The translations under genes were made by a program, and so were the position numbers. A stretch of 8,868 nt of DNA, from positions 1 to 8,868 of the forward strand of contig CANQHY010000047.1 in the NCBI GenBank assembly GCA_947623975.1, written 5' to 3'. Below, piece after piece: positions 1 through 6,111 of this stretch. Position 1 is the first letter of the stretch. The number at the start of each line of letters is the position of its first letter. A model generated the notes under the pieces. That model was not told where the DNA came from, searched no databases, and saw only the letters and a program-made list of their open reading frames with translations. The stretch is from an uncultured Bacilli bacterium (GTDB taxonomy: Bacteria; Bacillota_I; Bacilli_A; RF39; UBA660).

Positions 1-177
1 ATAGCTATAAATCTGTTAGGAATAATGGGATGGCTTCCGTTAACTGGTATACCATTGCCTTTCTTAAGTTACGGTGGAACTTTTACTATTTGTGTCATAG
101 CAGCTCTTTCTATTGTTCAAAGAGTAGCAATTGAAACAAAAGAGGCAAAAATTAGGAAATTGCAAAGCGAAAGATAA
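1..177 (+). CDS. ftsW: FtsW/RodA/SpoVE-family protein (SEDS), C-terminal end only
   Basis: Frame 1 is open from the window edge to a tandem stop TAA TAA and gives the last 58 residues of a larger protein. It contains the SEDS family signature near residues 12-27 of the fragment (WLPLTGIPLPFLSYGG), a last hydrophobic segment (TFTICVIAALSIV) and a short basic cytoplasmic tail. SEDS proteins are multi-pass membrane peptidoglycan glycosyltransferases that polymerise lipid II together with a class b PBP. FtsW works at the septum and RodA in the side wall. The catalytic region lies outside the window, so FtsW is only preferred over RodA or SpoVE. Only 26 bases separate it from comEA, so the two are probably co-transcribed. 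The gene is cut by the window, not broken. Confidence 0.85.
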   Translation: MAINLLGIMGWLPLTGIPLPFLSYGGTFTICVIAALSIVQRVAIETKEAKIRKLQSER

Positions 178-203
178 TAATCTCTATAGGAGGTTATTTT
201 TTT

Positions 204-842
204 ATGACTTATTTTATTAATATTAGAGATTTTATTTATTACAATCGAAAAGTAATAATTACTGTAGTTTTCTTCCTTTTATTAGTTTTAATTTTTTTCT
301 TTTTTTTGAAAAATGAAGAGACTGAAGAATTGAAATTTAATGATAATGAAAATTTTATTATGGATGAATATGATGCGGGTTATAACGATGATAACCTTAA
401 AAATGATTGTTTGGTTGTCGACATAAAGGGATGCGTTAAAAATCCAGGTACTTATGAGGTTACCAAAGAGATGCGAATAATTGATGTTATTAATTTAGCT
501 GGTGGTCTATTAGATAATAGCGATGTTTCCTCTATTAATTTGAGCAAAAAAGTAACAGATGAAATGGTAATTGTAATACCTGCGATAGACGATAATAAAG
601 GTGATTATAACGATTTTTCGTTCGAGAGTAATAATGAAGAGGAGCACGATAGTAAAGTATCAATTAATTATGGAACGCTAGAACAATTAATGACAATTAA
701 AGGAATAGGGCTTACCAAAGCAACAGCAATAATAGAATATAGAAAAGAATATGGACTTTTTAAAAGCCTTGAAGAAATAACTAACGTTAAAGGAATAGGA
801 AATACTACCTTTGAAAAGATTAAGGACTATATTAAACTCTAA
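204..842 (+). CDS. comEA: ComEA, membrane-anchored competence DNA receptor
   Basis: ComEA binds double-stranded DNA outside the membrane during natural transformation and hands it to ComEC. The 212 residues show the classic order: an N-terminal anchor helix (about 16-35, very Phe/Leu rich), an acidic linker, an SLBB-type domain (about 69-126, with VDIKGCVKNPGTYEV and later VINLAGGL), an acidic spacer (127-150), and a C-terminal helix-hairpin-helix pair (153-212) with KGIG at 166-169 and again at 196-199. Length and domain order match Bacillota ComEA. The ATG at 204 has AGGAGG at 188-193, ten bases upstream. No promoter or terminator is seen between it and the ftsW-like gene, so it is probably in that transcript. 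Its 3' end overlaps the start of comEC by 32 bases. The T-rich anchor-helix codons include runs of seven and eight T at 292-307. Confidence 0.95.
   Translation: MTYFINIRDFIYYNRKVIITVVFFLLLVLIFFFFLKNEETEELKFNDNENFIMDEYDAGYNDDNLKNDCLVVDIKGCVKNPGTYEVTKEMRIIDVINLAGGLLDNSDVSSINLSKKVTDEMVIVIPAIDDNKGDYNDFSFESNNEEEHDSKVSINYGTLEQLMTIKGIGLTKATAIIEYRKEYGLFKSLEEITNVKGIGNTTFEKIKDYIKL
797..800 (+). promoter_or_regulatory. Weak ribosome binding site of comEC, inside comEA
   Basis: AGGA lies ten bases before the TTG at 811. An in-frame TAG at 796-798 rules out any earlier start, and the next in-frame ATG (1078) would remove the first membrane helix and most of the N-terminal domain. TTG 811 is therefore the only sensible start. 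The weak site and the overlap suggest translational coupling to comEA. Confidence 0.55.
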
Positions 843-2883
843 ATATTTATATGTTGCTTTAGTCTTCTTCCTTTTAGTCTATCTTTTTATTAATTTTTAT
901 TTTATCAAGAAAGAAAGTAAACTAGATGTTAGCGTTAAAAAAAATTACTGTGTATTAGCTAAATACTATATTGAAGGAAATCTTGCTAAATTTGATTTAG
1001 ATTGTGGTGAAAAACTAATTGGTTATTATTATTTTGACGAAGAAAAAGAAATAAATTTATTCAAAGAAAAATTTGCAATGGGTGATATTGTAAGAATTGA
1101 AGGACAACTTGAAGAAATTACGGAAAATCATAATTTTAATATTTTTAATTATAGAAAGTACTGCTATAACAAGAATATATTCTATAAAATTAATATTGAT
1201 GAAATTATGTTAGTAAGAAAGACAGATAATTTTATTTATAAGATAGGTAATTTCGTTGAAGAAAGAATAAAAAATTTAAAAAGTTATGCTTATATAAAAG
1301 CCTTAGTTTTGGGAAATAAAGATTATATTGATGATGATATGCTTTCCACTTTTAAGAATATTGGTATTATGCATCTATTTTCTGTATCTGGTATGCATGT
1401 GGGGCTATTATTATCGTTTCTTTCCTTTTTTACTAAGAAAAATGAAACACTCAAAAATATTTTAAGCGTTTTAATTCTTACTATTTATTATTTTTTAGTA
1501 GAAAGTATTTCACTATTGCGAGCCTTTCTTTTTTTTCTTATAAATTTGTTTAATAGAGTATTTTCTTTAAATATTAGTATTTATAAAATGATTTTTTTAA
1601 CAGTTTTTATTATCCTTTTAAAAAATCCTTACTATTTGTTTGATATTGGCTTTCTGTATTCATTTGTAATTAGCTCGCTTCTTTTGATATCAAGAGAAAA
1701 AATTTTGAAAGTTAAAAATTATTTTCTTAGAATCATATATATATCTTTTCTTTCTTTTCTTTTTTCGATGCCTTTAACTATTTATAATTTCTTTAAGATA
1801 AATATATTGTCTTTTGCTTATAACTTTTTTATTGTCCCGTTAGTATCTGTCGTTATTTTCCCATTATCTATAATTGTTATATTTTTACCTATGTTGGATA
1901 AATTTTTATTTTTCTTTATAGAAGTCTTTCAAAAAATAGCTTTGCTTTTCTCTAACATACCTAGTAATTTAATATTGAAAAAGCCGTTAATAATAGTAGT
2001 TCTATTATATTACATAGTTATTATCATTTCTCTTAAAAAGAAAAAAATGTACCTATTTTTGATATTATTTTTAATTATTCATTATAACTATAACAACATT
2101 TTCCCAAGTACTTATCTGATAGTTATAGATGTAGGGCAAGGAGATAGTATTTTAATACATGATAAAAATTATAATGTTTTGATTGATACTGGCGGTATTG
2201 TAAGATATAATGATGAATCTTGGAAAAAGAAAGATGAATATTCTTTAGCTGAAAATATAACTATTCCCCTGCTAAAATCCTTGGGTATTAGCAAGTTAAA
2301 TTTTTTAATTACCAGTCATGGGGATTTTGATCACATGGGAGAAGCGATTAATTTAATTAGTAATTTTAAGGTTAATAAAGTACTTTTTAACAGTGATAGT
2401 TATAATAGTTTAGAACTTGAGGTAATAGAGTTACTAGAAAAAAAGAAGATAAAATATTATAAAAAGATAGACAAGCTAATTTTGAAAGATAGTAAATTTT
2501 ATTTTTTGAATACGCGTTTGTATGATAATGAAAATGACAATAGTAACGTTATTTATTATAATTATCGGGGCATAAAGATACTATTTATGGGCGATGCTAG
2601 TATTAATAGAGAAAAAGATATATTAAAGAAATATAATATAGAAAATATTGATTTTTTGAAAGTTGGACATCATGGATCGGATAGCAGCTCTAGTAGAGAA
2701 TTTATTGAAAAAATAAATCCCAAGTATTCTTTTATTTCTGTTGGCAAAGATAATAGATATAATCATCCTAAGGAATCAGTACTAAAGATTTTATCTGGAT
2801 CAAGGATATATAGAACAGATATTAATGGGAGTGTAAGGATTGATTTTTATGGGGCGAAATACAAAATAAAAACGTATAATTAA
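811..2883 (+). CDS. comEC: ComEC/Rec2 DNA-uptake channel with metallo-beta-lactamase-fold domain
   Basis: ComEC forms the membrane pore through which single-stranded DNA enters the cytoplasm during transformation. The 690 residues include a membrane helix (13-31), an N-terminal extracellular OB-like domain (DUF4131, about 45-135), the multi-helix competence domain (about 160-425, with the LFSVSGMHVGLL motif at 189-200) and a C-terminal metallo-beta-lactamase-fold domain (about 434-690). That last domain keeps VGQGD (441-445), the H503-x-D505-x-D507-H508 metal motif, MGD with D595, GHHGSD (619-624) and ISVGKDNRYNHP (642-653). It looks catalytically intact and, in the family, is proposed to degrade the non-transported strand. 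Translation starts at TTG within comEA (32-base overlap), so expression is probably coupled. Length is close to the usual 700-800. A full-length comEA-comEC pair argues for at least ancestral competence; pilus genes are not in the window. Confidence 0.95.
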   Translation: MKRLRTILNSKYLYVALVFFLLVYLFINFYFIKKESKLDVSVKKNYCVLAKYYIEGNLAKFDLDCGEKLIGYYYFDEEKEINLFKEKFAMGDIVRIEGQLEEITENHNFNIFNYRKYCYNKNIFYKINIDEIMLVRKTDNFIYKIGNFVEERIKNLKSYAYIKALVLGNKDYIDDDMLSTFKNIGIMHLFSVSGMHVGLLLSFLSFFTKKNETLKNILSVLILTIYYFLVESISLLRAFLFFLINLFNRVFSLNISIYKMIFLTVFIILLKNPYYLFDIGFLYSFVISSLLLISREKILKVKNYFLRIIYISFLSFLFSMPLTIYNFFKINILSFAYNFFIVPLVSVVIFPLSIIVIFLPMLDKFLFFFIEVFQKIALLFSNIPSNLILKKPLIIVVLLYYIVIIISLKKKKMYLFLILFLIIHYNYNNIFPSTYLIVIDVGQGDSILIHDKNYNVLIDTGGIVRYNDESWKKKDEYSLAENITIPLLKSLGISKLNFLITSHGDFDHMGEAINLISNFKVNKVLFNSDSYNSLELEVIELLEKKKIKYYKKIDKLILKDSKFYFLNTRLYDNENDNSNVIYYNYRGIKILFMGDASINREKDILKKYNIENIDFLKVGHHGSDSSSSREFIEKINPKYSFISVGKDNRYNHPKESVLKILSGSRIYRTDINGSVRIDFYGAKYKIKTYN

Positions 2884-2961
2884 AATGTTTAAATAAAAAT
2901 TTTTGCTAAATTTTAAAAAAAATAGTAACAAAATTTTGGCTTAAACCATAATATATTGTAG

Positions 2962-2981
2962 AACGCAAGTTAAATAGCGTT
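2962..2981 (+). other. Small hairpin in the comEC 3' untranslated region
   Basis: AACGC (2962-2966) and GCGTT (2977-2981) are complementary across a ten-base loop, 12 bases before the terminator hairpin at 2994. The stem is short, so this could be chance. No convincing promoter precedes it, so I read it as part of the comEC mRNA tail and not as an independent RNA. Confidence 0.3.
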
Positions 2982-2993
2982 TATATATAGATT

Positions 2994-3014
2994 AAGAGGG
3001 GAAACCCTCTTTTT
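2994..3014 (+). terminator. Intrinsic terminator of the ftsW-comEA-comEC unit
   Basis: AAGAGGG (2994-3000) and CCCTCTT (3005-3011) form a perfect seven-pair stem closed by a GAAA (GNRA-type) tetraloop, followed by a T tract to 3014. It lies 110 bases after the comEC stop and just before the promoter of the next gene. Confidence 0.9.
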
Positions 3015-3028
3015 ATACGTAAAAAATA

Positions 3029-3056
3029 TTTACTTTTCTTTAATTTGTGATATACT
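3029..3056 (+). promoter_or_regulatory. Sigma-A-type promoter of the HD-domain gene
   Basis: TTTACT (3029-3034) as -35 and TATACT (3051-3056) as -10 are 16 bases apart, with TGA just before the -10 box (extended -10). The start of transcription would be near 3063, leaving an 80-base leader. It follows the upstream terminator directly, so the next gene is its own transcription unit. Confidence 0.75.
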
Positions 3057-3068
3057 TGTAATAGTGTA

Positions 3069-3125
3069 AATTATTCTATCATACATCAGTCGAGATTCTT
3101 AAGCATAGTATTTAATGGAATAATT
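3069..3125 (+). other. Possible leader hairpin upstream of the HD-domain gene
   Basis: AATTATTC (3069-3076) and GAATAATT (3118-3125) are perfectly complementary and would close the leader into a long stem-loop. A shorter inner pairing is ATAC (3081-3084) with GTAT (3108-3111). The 3' arm ends three bases before the Shine-Dalgarno sequence. The outer stem is all A/T except for one pair. It matches no riboswitch class I recognise; chance pairing in AT-rich DNA is a real alternative. Confidence 0.3.
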
Positions 3126-3128
3126 GCG

Positions 3129-3136
3129 AAGGTGAG
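3129..3136 (+). promoter_or_regulatory. Ribosome binding site deciding the HD-gene start
   Basis: AAGGTGAG is complementary to the 16S 3' end and stands six bases before ATG 3143. A TTG at 3137 in the same frame abuts it with no spacing, so the ATG is the start. Confidence 0.85.
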
Positions 3137-3142
3137 TTGTTT

Positions 3143-3658
3143 ATGAAAGAAATTTCAGATAGAGAAGAACAGTACTTAAGTATTGTAAATGATATATTGG
3201 AACATGATGAATTTATGAAGACAAAAGATATAATGCATCATGGAATGAATAGATATGATCATTCAGTTAGAGTATCGTACTATTCTTATAAATTATCCAA
3301 AATGTTAAAATTGGATTATAGGGGAGCAGCAAGAGCTGGGCTTTTGCATGACTTTTTTTTAGTTGATAATGAAGCGTTGAATATTAAAGAAAAATTGGCA
3401 ACTCTTGTGAATCATCCTAAGTATGCGGTAGCGTATTCATCAAAATTCTTTGAGCTTTCTGATAAAGAAAAAGACATGATTCTTACGCATATGTTTCCTA
3501 TTGCGATAACTAAAGTTCCTAAATATATGGAAAGTTGGGTGGTTGACACAGTTGACAATGCTGTTTCCATTTGTGAAGCTTTGTATTGTCGTAAAGGAAG
3601 ATTTTTAAAATATGCTAATGTCATGTTGATTGTAATCTTAAATTATTTGAAATTTTAA
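3143..3658 (+). CDS. Small HD-domain phosphohydrolase, substrate unknown
   Basis: A soluble 171-residue protein of the HD superfamily, whose members hydrolyse phosphate esters with bound metal ions. The metal-ligand pattern is clear: H40 (in RYDHSVRVS), the H69-D70 doublet (in AGLLHDFF), H91 (VNHPKYA), H116 (ILTHMFP) and an acidic residue at D135 or D138. The extra two histidines beyond the basic H...HD...D pattern suggest a two-metal centre of the kind seen in HD phosphodiesterases. The GYP motif of cyclic-di-GMP enzymes is absent, and so are RelA/SpoT or tRNA nucleotidyltransferase domains. It belongs to a type of stand-alone HD protein common in Bacillota and usually left unnamed. It has its own promoter and terminator, so the neighbours do not hint at the substrate. 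Nucleotides or a phosphorylated small molecule are reasonable guesses only. Confidence 0.85.
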   Translation: MKEISDREEQYLSIVNDILEHDEFMKTKDIMHHGMNRYDHSVRVSYYSYKLSKMLKLDYRGAARAGLLHDFFLVDNEALNIKEKLATLVNHPKYAVAYSSKFFELSDKEKDMILTHMFPIAITKVPKYMESWVVDTVDNAVSICEALYCRKGRFLKYANVMLIVILNYLKF

Positions 3659-3669
3659 TTGTTGTATAC

Positions 3670-3693
3670 ACTACATTTCAATGTAGTTTTTTT
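3670..3693 (+). terminator. Intrinsic terminator of the HD-domain gene
   Basis: ACTACAT (3670-3676) pairs with ATGTAGT (3681-3687) across a TTCA loop, followed by seven T (3687-3693). It stands 11 bases after the stop codon. The following stretch to 3777 is AT-rich, and I see no gene or signal in it. Confidence 0.9.
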
Positions 3694-3777
3694 CTACAAT
3701 AAATTAGTTTTAAAATTAAATAATAACTCTATATCAAAAAATTCTATCGTAAACTAGGTAATATTTTTTTCATTAAA

Positions 3778-3806
3778 TTTACATATTAAAATATACATGT
3801 TATAAT
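3778..3806 (+). promoter_or_regulatory. Very strong sigma-A-type promoter, target uncertain
   Basis: TTTACA (3778-3783), a 17-base spacer ending in TGT (extended -10), and a perfect TATAAT (3801-3806) make this the best promoter in the window. Transcription would begin near 3813. No protein gene follows for more than 330 bases. The first gene is the PF06541 gene at 4143, for which no better promoter is seen. The transcript would begin with a hairpin, ATAAAAG (3814-3820) with CTTTTAT (3828-3834), and would cross the antisense strand of tRNA-Arg. It either makes a small RNA or supplies the envelope operon with a long leader. Confidence 0.75.
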
Positions 3807-3812
3807 TAAAAT

Positions 3813-3959
3813 GATAAAAGTAGTGGTCTTTTATTATTTTCTTGATAAATTGGTAGTAGAAATATAGATATAGAGTTTTGCTTGTAGTAAATCTTTTCTA
3901 TAAAAAATGACTACTAAAAGTAGTCATTATCTATTTAAATGAGCAATAATTACTAAAAA
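3813..3959 (+). other. Leader or small-RNA candidate downstream of the 3778 promoter
   Basis: This stretch holds no supported protein gene. Read on the + strand it can fold as a 5' hairpin (3814-3834, seven pairs, loop TAGTGGT), a possible middle pairing of TATAGA (3869-3874) with TCTATA (3897-3902), and a perfect nine-pair hairpin (3907-3915 with 3919-3927). The last hairpin serves as tRNA-Arg terminator on the other strand. On this strand it lacks a T tract, so + strand readthrough is expected. AAAAGTAGT occurs twice (from 3816 and from 3916), so either copy could pair with the ACTACT stretch around 3910-3915, which allows alternative folds. It resembles no RNA family I can name. Confidence 0.3.
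3902..3927 (-). terminator. Intrinsic terminator of tRNA-Arg
   Basis: On the - strand a perfect nine-pair stem (ATGACTACT with AGTAGTCAT, three-base loop) is followed by six T (3907-3902 read in reverse). It begins 33 bases after the tRNA 3' end. Confidence 0.85.
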
Positions 3960-4035
3960 TGGTGTCCCCAGTAGGACTCGAACCCACATCTATCCCTTAG
4001 GAGGGGATTGCTCTATCCTGCTGAGCTATGAGAAC
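3960..4035 (-). tRNA. tRNA-Arg, anticodon CCT (reads AGG)
   Basis: A 76-base cloverleaf on the - strand with the CCA end encoded (3962-3960). The acceptor stem is GTTCTCA with TGGGGAC, including two T-G wobble pairs (3-70 and 5-68). The D stem is GCTC/GAGC. The anticodon stem is ATCCC/GGGAT with loop CTCCTAA, so the anticodon is CCT. The T stem is GTGGG/CCTAC with loop TTCGAGT. The variable region is four bases and the discriminator is A. It has its own promoter and terminator, so it is a single-tRNA unit convergent with nothing and antisense to the predicted leader from the 3778 promoter. Confidence 0.97.
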
Positions 4036-4045
4036 ACGCAAGAAC

Positions 4046-4074
4046 ATTATATCACAATATATAAATTTTTGTAA
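4046..4074 (-). promoter_or_regulatory. Promoter of tRNA-Arg, extended -10 type
   Basis: Read on the - strand, TGATATAAT gives a perfect -10 (4051-4046) with the TGn extension. The best -35 at 17 bases is only TTACAA (4074-4069). Transcription would start near 4039, about four bases before the mature tRNA 5' end. The core TTGTGATATAAT is identical to the one in front of the gene at 7622. Confidence 0.75.
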
Positions 4075-4127
4075 TTATTATTAATAAAAAATCCCAATTT
4101 GCATATTTTTAATTGATAATTGTTTTT

Positions 4128-4134
4128 AGGAGTG
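4128..4134 (+). promoter_or_regulatory. Ribosome binding site deciding the start of the PF06541 gene
   Basis: AGGAGTG lies eight bases before ATG 4143. A TTG at 4113 in the same frame is upstream of this site and has no site of its own, so it is not the start. Confidence 0.85.
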
Positions 4135-4142
4135 TATTAAAT

Positions 4143-4865
4143 ATGGCTAATGTAAAAGGAAAATCAAAAGATATTTTAGAAAAGACAAAACTATATTTAA
4201 AGGATGTTAAACGAGGATATGCTAGGGGATTATCCGGATCTAAACTGTTCTTAGTATTTGTGATATTTTCTGTTTTTGGTAATTATTATGAACAAATACT
4301 TAACTTGATTGTACATTTTTTTAAGGACGGTACAATTTTTTGGGAGTATAGAAGAGGAGTTATTTATGGCCCATTTAGCCCAATATATGGTGCAGGTGCT
4401 GTCCTTTTTACAGTATTTCTTTTAAAAAAGGATTTATCCAAATTTAAAACATTTCTTTATGGGGCATTAATAGGTGGGACTTTTGAATACGTAGTAAGCT
4501 TTTTACAAGAAACGTTTATTGGAACTACGTCGTGGGACTATTCAAATCAACTATTAAATATAAATGGAAGAACGTCAGTTTATATTATGTGTATTTGGGG
4601 TCTACTTTCGCTTATTTATGCTAAATATTTATATCCAAAACTTTCTAAGATAATTGAAAATGCTCCTTATTCTTTTATGCGGGCTATAACTATTATGTTA
4701 GCAATTTTCTTAACATTTGATATGCTTATTTCTTGGAGTGCTCTTATAAGACAAAGTTTTAGAAGAAAAGGATATGAACCATTTACTATTATTGGTGAAT
4801 TTTATGATAAAGTATATCCAGATGAAGTATTAAGTAAATACTTTCCAAATATGAAAGCAAAGTGA
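4143..4865 (+). CDS. PF06541 (CmpB-like) multi-pass membrane protein, 'putative ABC transporter permease'
   Basis: A 240-residue membrane protein with a basic cytoplasmic N-terminus and about five hydrophobic segments (roughly 34-60, 78-95, 103-121, 145-163, 180-200). It carries the family hallmarks: a glutamate in the first segment (FGNYYEQIL, E50), R71-G with GPFSPIYGAGAV (77-87), EYVVSFLQETF (115-125) and WDYSNQLLNINGR (131-143). Pfam calls the family a putative type IV ABC-transporter permease, but no ATP-binding partner is present and transport has not been shown to my knowledge, so the name should be read loosely. It is first in a tight operon: its TGA overlaps a possible GTG start of the glycosyltransferase, and the ATG there is only five bases on. 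The context suggests an envelope role. The C-terminal soluble tail (about 201-240) is ordinary in composition. Confidence 0.85.
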   Translation: MANVKGKSKDILEKTKLYLKDVKRGYARGLSGSKLFLVFVIFSVFGNYYEQILNLIVHFFKDGTIFWEYRRGVIYGPFSPIYGAGAVLFTVFLLKKDLSKFKTFLYGALIGGTFEYVVSFLQETFIGTTSWDYSNQLLNINGRTSVYIMCIWGLLSLIYAKYLYPKLSKIIENAPYSFMRAITIMLAIFLTFDMLISWSALIRQSFRRKGYEPFTIIGEFYDKVYPDEVLSKYFPNMKAK

Positions 4866-4870
4866 TAATT

Positions 4871-6100
4871 ATGGTAGAATTTATAACTTTTTTAATAATG
4901 GTATTATTTATTATAATAGGACTTGGTTATTTGTTTTATTGTTTTATGCAACATGATAAAAATAATTTAATAACGAGAACAAGTGCTAATTTTTCGATAA
5001 TAATACCAGCTCGTGATGAATCCCTCGTAATAGAGGATCTTTTGATAAGTATCACAAATCAAACGGTTAAAATAAATCCTCAGGATGTGTACATTGTAGT
5101 AGAGAAAAAAGAGGATAAAACGTGTGAAATTGCTAAAAAATATAATATGAACATCGTAATAAGAAGAGATTTGAATTTAAAGAGGAAAGGATATGCTATA
5201 GACGATGCAATAAAATACATTAAATCACACAAAAAACACTACGATTTGTATTTTATTTTTGATGCTGATAATGTTTTAGATAAATCTTTTATAGAAAAGC
5301 TTCTCAAAAATTACAGAGAAGGATACGATATTGCTGTTGGATATAGAAATACTAAGAATGGAAACGATTCAGTAGTATCGGCAGCATCATCTCTTACTTT
5401 TACCATGATAAATACACTTTTTAATAAATTTAAATTAAAGAGAAATTTAAATGTTACTATATCGGGAACTGGTTTTTATATAAGTGGTGAAATTATTGAC
5501 AATTTGGGCGGTTATCCTTTCAATATGCTAACAGAAGATTATGAACTTTCGGTGTATTCTTCATTAAATAATTTTACTAGTACTTATAATGAAGAGGCTA
5601 TCTTTTATGATGAACAACCAGTTAAATATAGTGTAACTAAAAGACAAAGGACTAGATGGATAAGGGGTTATATTGATACTAGAAAAAAATATGGACAAGC
5701 TTTAAAAATAAAATCCAAGGAGAAAAATAATCCTAAGATAGGGTCTATTAGAGTGGAAAGAGTAGGAATAAAGCCTTATTTGTTTATGGTAATAGGTATT
5801 GCTTTTTATGTTATTACTAACACTATATTGATTTTTGTCAATATTATTTTAGCCAATGCGTTTATTTATAATGTTTTGAATGTATTTGGTCTTATTTTAC
5901 TTGTCTATTTAGTTCTTGTTTTAATAACATTACTTATGTTAAAATGTGAAAAAGAATATTTTTTGCTATCAAAAAAGACGAAATTAAAAGCGGTTTTTTA
6001 TAATCCGGTGTTTTTAGCAAGTTATGTTCCAATAGCTATTAATGCTTTATTTAATAGTGATATAGAATGGAGTAAAATAGAACATAATAAAAAAATGTAA
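4871..6100 (+). CDS. Membrane-bound family 2 glycosyltransferase, processive type
   Basis: The 409 residues have one N-terminal membrane helix (4-25), a cytosolic GT-A domain (about 40-275) and about three C-terminal helices (302-327, 333-357, 376-394). Catalytic motifs are complete: IIIPARDE (43-50), the metal and nucleotide-binding DAD (131-133), TED (221-223) with the likely catalytic base D223, and QRTRW (259-263, the QxxRW motif). This set is typical of polymerising enzymes such as cellulose, hyaluronan and poly-GlcNAc synthases, but the same motifs occur in glycolipid synthases. The sugar donor and acceptor cannot be read from the sequence. There is no PilZ domain. The start is ATG 4871, preceded by an AAGTGAT sequence able to pair with 16S rRNA; GTG 4862, overlapping the TGA of the previous gene, is an alternative that adds three residues. 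The stop lies inside the ribosome binding site of the next gene. Confidence 0.88.
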   Translation: MVEFITFLIMVLFIIIGLGYLFYCFMQHDKNNLITRTSANFSIIIPARDESLVIEDLLISITNQTVKINPQDVYIVVEKKEDKTCEIAKKYNMNIVIRRDLNLKRKGYAIDDAIKYIKSHKKHYDLYFIFDADNVLDKSFIEKLLKNYREGYDIAVGYRNTKNGNDSVVSAASSLTFTMINTLFNKFKLKRNLNVTISGTGFYISGEIIDNLGGYPFNMLTEDYELSVYSSLNNFTSTYNEEAIFYDEQPVKYSVTKRQRTRWIRGYIDTRKKYGQALKIKSKEKNNPKIGSIRVERVGIKPYLFMVIGIAFYVITNTILIFVNIILANAFIYNVLNVFGLILLVYLVLVLITLLMLKCEKEYFLLSKKTKLKAVFYNPVFLASYVPIAINALFNSDIEWSKIEHNKKM

Positions 6101-6111
6101 GGAGGGAGATT

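Noticed and set aside
2896..2937. Imperfect repeat AAATTTT(T/G)GCT and A/T hairpin after comEC
   Set aside because: Low-complexity A/T sequence in which such matches are expected by chance, and with no T tract for termination on the + strand.
2936..2981. Possible small RNA promoter before the comEC terminator
   Set aside because: TTGGCT has no -10 box at an acceptable distance, and the -10-like TATATT has no -35. It is better read as the comEC mRNA tail.
3137..3142. TTG start two codons earlier for the HD-domain gene
   Set aside because: The TTG abuts the ribosome binding site, while ATG 3143 has proper spacing.
3412..3624. 70-residue reading frame on the - strand
   Set aside because: It lies wholly inside the HD-domain gene on the opposite strand, has no ribosome binding site and no family features. 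It is a shadow frame.
3811..3867. 18-codon reading frame starting with ATG at 3811
   Set aside because: The ATG sits at the predicted transcription start with no ribosome binding site, and the peptide has no recognisable feature.
3907..3942. 11-codon frame starting at ATG 3907
   Set aside because: It is formed by the terminator stem-loop of tRNA-Arg and has no ribosome binding site.
4113..4142. TTG start ten codons earlier for the PF06541 gene
   Set aside because: The ribosome binding site AGGAGTG lies downstream of this TTG and correctly spaced before ATG 4143.
4863..4868. TGA read as Trp (Mycoplasma code)
   Set aside because: Genes ending in TGA stop at family-typical lengths, Trp is encoded by TGG throughout, and here TGA is followed directly by TAA. 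The standard bacterial code fits.
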